A model generated the notes under the pieces. That model worked only from the letters and a program-made list of their open reading frames with translations. It did not search any database and was not told where the DNA came from. From assembly GCA_020744425.1 (NCBI GenBank), contig JAGMUV010000013.1, positions 434,001 to 498,000 of the forward strand: a DNA stretch of 64,000 bases, in the 5' to 3' direction. This DNA is from Dactylonectria macrodidyma (Eukaryota; Ascomycota; Sordariomycetes; Hypocreales; Nectriaceae). Within the stretch, counting starts at the first letter, position 1. Every line of letters starts with the position of its first letter. Of this stretch, positions 57,484 through 64,000 are shown piece after piece. The position numbers and the translations under genes are program-made.

Positions 57484-58454
57484 ATGGATCCGCCGCTATG
57501 CGAGTACCTTCCGACGGTGGTCCTCGAGCCAATGCCTCAGCAGTCGGAGGCAAAAAACGAAGACGAGGATTGGACGGGTGTGACAAACACGACGGAGAGA
57601 AAAAAGCGACAGAATCGGCTCCATCAAAGGGCATATCGTATGTCTCCAAGCTTATTTGTCATTTCTGGGCTGCGCAAAACTGACAAAGCGCGTGCGGCGG
57701 TGTAGGGAAGAGGAGGCGTGCTGGCCTTACCCCTCTGCCAACCTCGGAGCATCATCATATTGCATACACGGCAAGCAACGCAATGGATGGCAACGGGCAG
57801 ATCATGACAGAGAAGCTACAGCAGGACATGAGAGTTGGTGGCACTCTTCCAGAAGGCCATCTCCTTTTGCCCACCCCTGAATCGCGCACAGAGGTTCAAA
57901 ACTTCGCGCAAAGAGCATATGAGGACTACAGCCATGGCGCCCCACGACTAGATCACCTCAACATCTTAATCCGGCTTAATGTCCTGAATGCTATTTCACG
58001 CAACGCAGCCCTAGTCGGGTTTAACGTCGAGGGGCTTTGTTGTCCTGAGCTCATATCGCCATTTAACAAGCACTGCCCCGGCCTTCCTTGTGCAGACCCT
58101 CGGTCACCACCTTATCCGGACTGGCTTCGCCCTACAGCGGTGCAGGTATCCGTGAAGCATCATCCCTGGATCGACTTGATTCCTTTCCCCCGCATGCGCG
58201 ATAACATCCTGCGCGCGTTGGAGGCTGGACTCTTCGACCAAAAGGCGTTAGGCGTCGACGTTCTCGACGTGCAAGACAATGGCTGTAATGCAGCTTCCCT
58301 TATCGTCTGGGGAGATCCTTGGGACCCTCGAGGGTGGGAAGCGAGCGTCCCGTTCTTGCAGAAATGGGGTGGGTTGCTTCAAGGTTGCCCAGTACTATTG
58401 GAGTCAACGAACTCCTGGCGCCAAAAGAGGGGCGAGAGAAAGATCGCCTTCTAG
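57484..58454 (+). CDS. bZIP-like transcription factor with DUF3425 domain
   Basis: Two exons, 57484-57637 and 57706-58454, for 300 residues. The basic region at about residues 37-56 reads TERKKRQNRLHQRAYRKRRR, with the N-x7-R DNA-contact pattern (Asn44, Arg52), and is cut by the intron at Arg52. A leucine heptad does not follow, so dimerisation may be unusual or lost. The C-terminal two thirds carry the DUF3425 landmarks HHPWIDLIPFPRMRDN, WGDPWDPRGWE, and a final LLESTNSWRQKRGERK. Proteins of this architecture are nuclear regulators in filamentous ascomycetes and sometimes lie inside metabolic clusters. The aldo/keto reductase is its divergent neighbour. Confidence 0.9.
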
Positions 58455-59983
58455 CTTATTTGGGCGTGCATCACGATAGTTGGGTTTGCTGAATTTTACC
58501 CAAAAATATAGCTTTTGTGCTATTTTGGAAACATGCCGATCTTGTACCTGTGACGAGTACTGATATGAATGAGTCAATACGTGTCAAGGTAGATATCACA
58601 TGAGGAAGGGGTCGCTGCAAATCACAGTAAACAGAAGCAGAAGTATGAATGACTCGATAGAGTGGCTCATCGTTTCTTGGCCGAGGAGGAACTTCTATGT
58701 ACATCCTTTCTAACCTCCGTGCATGTTGATAGTAGATGAGGCGCCGGAAGGCCAGGCACCGAGATTACAGATTCTTTGTGGAGTTCATGACTGACATTGA
58801 TGGTCCTGTGCATCCGGAACCCCTTCAGATTTTTGCTCGGCGTGACGCACGTGTAGTATCAGGGATATCTGTTCCCACTTGGCTATCCACAAGTTTCAGG
58901 GATTTTCGGACCACTCCGTGCTCTCCGCATAATTAGCTTCCACACAGACAGCTCCACCCGTCACCCAGTTGCATTAGCGCGTTGTTAAACCGTAACCCAA
59001 TGGGACGGTCTGCTTGTAGTACGTATACTGAGCTACCTCAAGCCCACACTTGCACGAAAATCGGCTCCGGCGGATGATTCTACAGGTGTGCCTAAACAAA
59101 CATTGCGGGCTCGGGTATGGCTCGTCAGATATTCAAGAAAGCTAGAACGTTCTCGATCTCACTATACGATGTCCAGCCTAAGCATGAAATTTTCCAGTAA
59201 CCGCTGCAGTCGACGCGGGCTCAAACCCCCGAGGCTCTTATGCACTTCCTCAGAGCATCCGGGCACTGTTTATTTCAATGGACCAATTCTTAAGTAGATT
59301 AATTAAGCTATGTTCCTCATTGTTAAGGTCAAAGTCACACCGCCGTCTCGCATATGAGGGGCCTTAGTACTAGAGTGACATGTCAATTTGCAGTTATGTA
59401 TTTACTTCAATACCGGGAATAGTAGATGAGCCTCTGATTCTCCACGAATAATTTATACGCTCTCTTGCAGTATGAAAATTTGGTCGAGTTGTAGGTAGGT
59501 ATAGGTAATCGCTAAAGATTTCCAAAACAAAATACAGTTTGATCCTAATTACTGAATGTGAGATTCAAGCTGCTGCAAGATCAGTGAGGTTTGAATGCCT
59601 ATTTAAGCCGCTCGGGGGCACTACACTTGTTTGTTCCTGATGGTCCGGTCGTGTGAAAGGAATATTTGCTGAAATTGTTTGAGTTAGGGGGACGGCTGTT
59701 GAATTCTCTTTGACTTCTATTTCAGGACATGACATCCGTGTCCTTCCTTCAACCATGAAACACCATTCAGGTTTCAAGCCATCAGCTTGACACATATGGG
59801 CAACTAATATTTAATAACCAACAGCAGATCCAGGGTCCTAATCTCTCGATCTGTCAGTAAGACCATCCCAAATTGCCGACTTAGCCGAAGGTCGCAGCAT
59901 TTACGGGCAAATATTTTATAGGCTCCTAGAGAATAGATAAAAGTCAAAAATGAGAGTTACAAGGCATCAAGCACGCGGCCTCT
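58455..59983. other. Intergenic region
   Basis: About 1.5 kb. Short frames only (66-77 codons), none with motif or splice support. Confidence 0.45.
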
Positions 59984-60628
59984 TCACAATTTCAGCCTGC
60001 CAGTTGGCATCGTCGCCCACACCTCATCAAGGCCCTCTCCAAGGGACACAGTCCCCTCGGTTTTTAGCTTCTCCACTTCCACCGCAAGCTCAGCTATGAT
60101 GAGCTTAGATACTCGTTCGCCTTCTTCGGCCTCCAACTTCACTCTAGGACCCTCCCCAAGCATCAAATTCTTTCGCTCCTCGTCCGTCATCGAAGCGTCA
60201 ACAGCATCCGTACCGGCTTGTCTCGGGATGATGTGGAAGTGGGAATGTGGGACTGTTTGGCCGGCCGCAGCACCTGTACTTCTTCAATACCTTGCAGGTG
60301 CACATGCCTCATAGGACTTACCATTCGCTTGGAGAACGTTCCAGCTCCCCTCAGTGCCGCCCCAAATTACCCGCATGACGGCTCTGCTCAGCACCGGAAG
60401 CCAGAACCCAATCGCCGCGGACTCAATGGGAGTCATCTCGGTGGATTTAGTGCGATGTTCGCGGGGGCAGACCAAAATGTGACCGGCAGAGATGGGGGCG
60501 ATATCAAGGAAAGCCACGACGAGAGGGGTGGAGAGTACGGGATAGGCGGAACCAATGGGTGACTTCAAGATGGAGGGTTTGGGAGACGGAGGAATCCCAG
60601 AAGCAATGAGGCAGAATGGGCACGGCAT
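59984..60628 (-). CDS. HIT-family (histidine triad) nucleotide hydrolase
   Basis: Two exons, 60628-60322 and 60273-59984, for 198 residues; the intron is 48 nt. The N terminus has CPFC, as in many HIT proteins, then FLDIAPISAGHILVCPREH, the conserved first strand-helix. The catalytic triad HSHFHII is at about residues 112-118, just after the exon join, in the standard GAAAGQTVPHSHFHIIPR context. The C-terminal 70 residues are charged and helical and longer than in minimal HIT proteins. The family hydrolyses nucleoside phosphoramidates or dinucleotides in the cytosol or nucleus. Confidence 0.92.
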
Positions 60629-61063
60629 GATGGATGTGGTCTTTTTGAATGGTTTCTGTGAGTGGTGGGCTCTGGTCTGTGATTTGAAGTGATGAGACCA
60701 AAGGTCGAATATATAGTTAATGTCAGATGCGGGGTCGATTGAAGGTTAGGCTACTGTGGATGCTATGAGCCGATGTCAGTACGAAAAAGTGTCGACCTCG
60801 GCCCTTTATAAGCCTTGGTGACTTTGACGCTGTCAGCTTACCTCGCAGCGTTGCCTAACAGATGTCAGCTTACCTTCCGTTCACTAAAGTACCTAATTCA
60901 TAGCGAACAACGGTCTTTAAAACAGCAGCCTTAGTCAGGCAGTCCTTGATAAATAGTAGTAAATAGCTACATGGTTTGCTGCAGAGGCTCATTTAAACTG
61001 GGCAGTCATTTAGTTATCTTATTGATACTACTGGAGGCAAATAGGATAATAGCTTATTCGATT
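60629..61063. other. Intergenic region between HIT and ankyrin genes
   Basis: About 435 bp, no gene. It includes the HIT promoter; ATGTCAGCTTACCTYSCG-like sequence occurs twice near 60830-60880 (GTCAGCTTACCT), a short direct repeat. Confidence 0.4.
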
Positions 61064-63138
61064 CTACACTTTGCCAATAGCGGCTTCATAGATCGGTGGA
61101 GGCGACTGGCTTCTTTCAGCAGCTGGCTCCGGAACCGAGGAAACATTGCTTTCTCGCCGTGCCGACGACCCCTCTACCAACCCGAGAAGATCCAGCAAGT
61201 CATTACGCTGCAAGGCCTTCACAAAGTCCACCGCTCCCTTATTAGCCTTGGCCGTGGCATCGGCTCCGTAATCTACCAAGACCTTGGTCAGGTTGTAATC
61301 CACCCTCAAGAGGGCCAGCATCAGAGGCGTCCTATTCAGCCCGTCCACCTCGTTGATGTCCACGCCGTGGCCCAGCAGCACGTTTACCTGATCCCGCTGG
61401 TAGACATCTATAGCATATGTGAGGAGCGTCTGGCCGGCGAGCATGCGTACTTTTGTCTTGGCGCCATACCTAAGCATCTCGTCGACGACCGCTGCGCTGT
61501 GCATCTCTACGGCGTGGCAGATGGCTGGGAGGCCGTAGATGCGGTCCGTGACGTCGGGGTCAGCGCCTTTGTCCAGCAGCAGCCGTATCATCGAGATCTT
61601 TTCGTCGTCATTCAAGTGTGGGTTTCTGATGATGTTGATGAGAATGGGCTGGGAATGCACGTCTGTTGCTCCAACGTTGGCACCGCCAGCGAGGAGCTGT
61701 TTGGCAATATCAATTCGCTTCTTTGCTATAGCGTGCTCAAGGATCGATGTGCCAATGTAGGTGCGAGCGTTGACGTTCCCACCCTTTTTGAGGAGTAGCT
61801 CGATCATATCAATGTTGCCGCTCTCGACTGCCGTGGCAAGAATAGGGTTGCCGATGATGTCCGTTGCATTGACGTTGGCACCGTGCTGGATTAATAGATC
61901 CACGAGCTCAATATTCTCGTCCTTGGCCGCCTGCGCAATGACAACCTGACCTGTTATGGCCATGGTGTTGGCATCGGCACCGTTTTCCAGGAGGAATCGC
62001 ACAGCAGGCACGTTTCCCTTGGCGACAACTTCAACAAAGTGCGGCTGCCCCGAGATAGCCTTGCTATGGATGCTGGCCCCAGAATCTAGTAGCACCTTCG
62101 CAACTTGTAGGCTTCCCATAGAGGCAGCCTGGAACAGCGGTGGCAGTTCTGACCAGCTTGAATTGGTGGCCTCGGCCCCTGCAGCGAGGACGAGTCGAGC
62201 CGCTCCCGCTTGGTCCGAAAGCATGGCACACTTGAGAGGCGTGTCGCCCGCCTCGTTGCGGCCATTGACGTTGGTGCCCTGTGAGATGAGTCCGGCAACC
62301 TGGCGGTCGTCGCCGAGTGTGACTGCGTGGCAGAGAGCAGACACGAAGGGGTCTGGCTTAGACCGGAGGCCTGAAGCAAGGGCTTTGAGCGAGTGTGTGA
62401 ATGAGAAGCCCTTAGGTCGCCCAGAGGGATTCTCGACTTGTGGGACGCTAGGGCTTGTTGGAGCAACACTTGTCGAGATGGAGTATGGTGGTGGCTCGTT
62501 GGTGGTCTTTACAAGAGCATCTTGCTCGTCGATAGGTGGCTGTGTGGAACTGCCAGCAGTCCCACTATCTGGCAGGATTTCTCTCGAGTTTGCCGCCAGG
62601 CGTGTAGCAGTCTCTGCTTGCTCCATCATATAATTTCCTGCTGGCGAGTCAAGCCGTAGGTCCTGTTGGCCCCTTTCGCCCCTAGTTCCTTATGAGTAAA
62701 TGTCTTGTCGTTACAGCCAGAATACACATACAGTGATAGGACATCGACAAGATAGGCAAAAAGCTGACCATACGTCATCAGAAAGCCACCATGCGCTACT
62801 AAGAACGATGAATCCGATTTGCCACCATCGCCAGGCTGCAAGTTCATCAACTGCTTGTGCAGAGCCCCCATCGCATCCTCGCAAGCCGCAAGAGACCGAG
62901 CCAAGACGGCGCGCAGCCGCTCCGAAATGGCCGTCGCGACATCAAGAGCCTCTTCAAGCTGTGCAGTGTGACACCTGAGCTGCTCGAGGGCCGAGGACAC
63001 CAGGGCGAGCTGCAGCACGCGCTGGTCGCCTCCGTCAAGAAAGCCGGCAAGGCTATTGGCCTCGGCCGCGCTGGAGACGGCGCGGCTGGAGATGGATGAG
63101 CAGAGGGTGGTGAGGGAGGTTACTGAGAAGCCGTTCAT
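61064..63138 (-). CDS. Ankyrin-repeat protein with fungal N-terminal helical domain
   Basis: Two exons, 63138-62715 and 62640-61064, for 666 residues; the 74-nt intron (GTAACG donor) keeps phase and yields VYSGSGNYMMEQ. The first 145 residues are helical (LEQLRCHTAQLEEALDVATAISERLRAVL) and resemble the N-terminal domains that precede repeats or NACHT modules in fungal NLR-like proteins. A proline-rich linker follows, then about eleven ankyrin repeats between residues 250 and 640 (for example LLDSGAS, LLENGADANT, LLIQHGANVNATD). No nucleotide-binding domain is present, so it is not a full NLR. Ankyrin arrays bind proteins; the partner is unknown. The second exon alone also begins with ATG, so a shorter product is possible. 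Confidence 0.85.
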
Positions 63139-64000
63139 GGTTAGTATTGGAGAGCATTCATTAAACGATGGAAGTTTTCATGCGTTTATTATCGTGTTAC
63201 CTAGTGTAGTGAAGCGGGCCATCAGTCGGAAGTTATACACATCGACAATGCCTGGGACATGGCATGTGCGGGTATGAGGCTAACCAAGCCTGCCAAAAAT
63301 CCCCCACCTTGTTGGGCTGAACCGAGATGCGTAACCAGTGAGTGCGTGCCTCGTAGGCGCTGACGCGGTCCGACCAGGGTTCGAGCAACCATGTGTCGCA
63401 AGGCATATTGAGCAATAAGACGAGGCTTAAGACTTGAGAGCCTTCCCTTTTGGGTCGTTCGTTCTTCGTGACATCATAGCTTTCAGGACTCCGACAGCCC
63501 TATGGCGGGACCCCGCAAAACTTACTGTACATTCGTTTCTTCCGTCACTTCAGCTTGTCTCATATATTCATCCTACCCATAATTGGCACCCATAGTATTC
63601 GCTTGTTACAGCCTCGGTTTCCCGTCGCTGCTTGTGGAATATTAAGAGCAGCATCACTTGAGCCCCTCAGATACCGGTTGATGCTGGACAGTGGCCTCCC
63701 TGGGTTGGGTCAGCACTAGTCAGTTCTGGAATAGCGATGGGAACACGATGATCCAATTGCGGCGGATACCTGCAAGACCTGGTATTTAGGTAGGGTAGTA
63801 CTGCTTTACGCTTTCGATGGTCTCTCGCTCGAAATGGACGACAGCTGAGCAAACCCAGTTTACGCGCCACGCGTATGATAGCGAGCAGGTTGCCGCGGGG
63901 TACGTGAGGAGGCCTCTCATCAGGCGATTTCCTGGTGGAAGTGCGGCATGGGTACGAAAAGGTGGTCACTTGATTGGGAGGACCGAGGTATTTTCTAACT
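63139..64000. other. Terminal intergenic region
   Basis: No gene supported. A GGTTCGAGC string near 63379 resembles a B-box but no tRNA folds around it. Confidence 0.4.

Noticed and set aside
63340..63420. Possible tRNA because of GGTTCGAGC
   Set aside because: The surrounding bases do not form T, anticodon or acceptor stems.
1..64000. CRISPR arrays or bacterial operons
   Set aside because: The DNA is clearly fungal with spliceosomal introns; the tandem repeats seen have no spacers.

Overview
The window looks like nuclear DNA of a filamentous ascomycete (Pezizomycotina). Coding regions are interrupted by many short introns (about 47-92 nt) with GTRAGT-type donors, CTAAC/CTGAC-like branch sites and YAG acceptors. 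The gene content is typical of these fungi: HET-domain proteins, a Pth11-like seven-helix receptor, a DUF3425 bZIP-like regulator, BBE-type and GMC flavoenzymes, aldo/keto reductases and a microsomal P450. All exon structures below were assembled by hand from splice signals and checked for reading phase. Family names come from recognising sequence motifs, not from a search.

Layout. 0.5-2.4 kb: amidase. 2.4-10.9 kb: gene-poor DNA with a possible small zinc-ribbon gene, a perfect-looking foldback hairpin, a Mutator-like foldback element apparently inserted in a tRNA-like sequence, and two further inverted-repeat elements. 10.9-16 kb: a seven-exon CorA-like membrane protein, a cytidine-deaminase-fold enzyme and a four-helix MARVEL-like membrane protein, all on the minus strand. 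18-26 kb: P450, convergent APC-family permease, Pth11-like receptor and GNAT acetyltransferase. 27.5-34 kb: HET protein, double SnoaL-like protein, a probably frameshifted gene and a metalloprotease relic with an internal stop. 35-49 kb: oxidoreductase-rich stretch (2-oxoglutarate/Fe oxygenase, GMC oxidoreductase, conserved 223-aa protein, second HET protein, aldo/keto reductase, secreted BBE flavoenzyme). 49-55.5 kb: membrane-protein relic, AT-rich repeat islands and an intronless unknown 534-aa gene. 55.5-63.1 kb: second aldo/keto reductase divergent from the bZIP-like regulator, HIT-family hydrolase and an ankyrin-repeat protein.

Together this reads as an accessory, transposon-scarred region rich in oxidoreductases and incompatibility/NLR-like genes. 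Several neighbours could act together: the divergent aldo/keto reductase and BBE oxidase, the divergent aldo/keto reductase and bZIP, and the 2OG oxygenase with the GMC enzyme. No PKS, NRPS, terpene synthase or other scaffold-forming enzyme is present, so any metabolite pathway here would be tailoring, degradative or detoxifying, or would need a backbone gene outside the window. I saw no rRNA, no clear tRNA gene and no CRISPR array.
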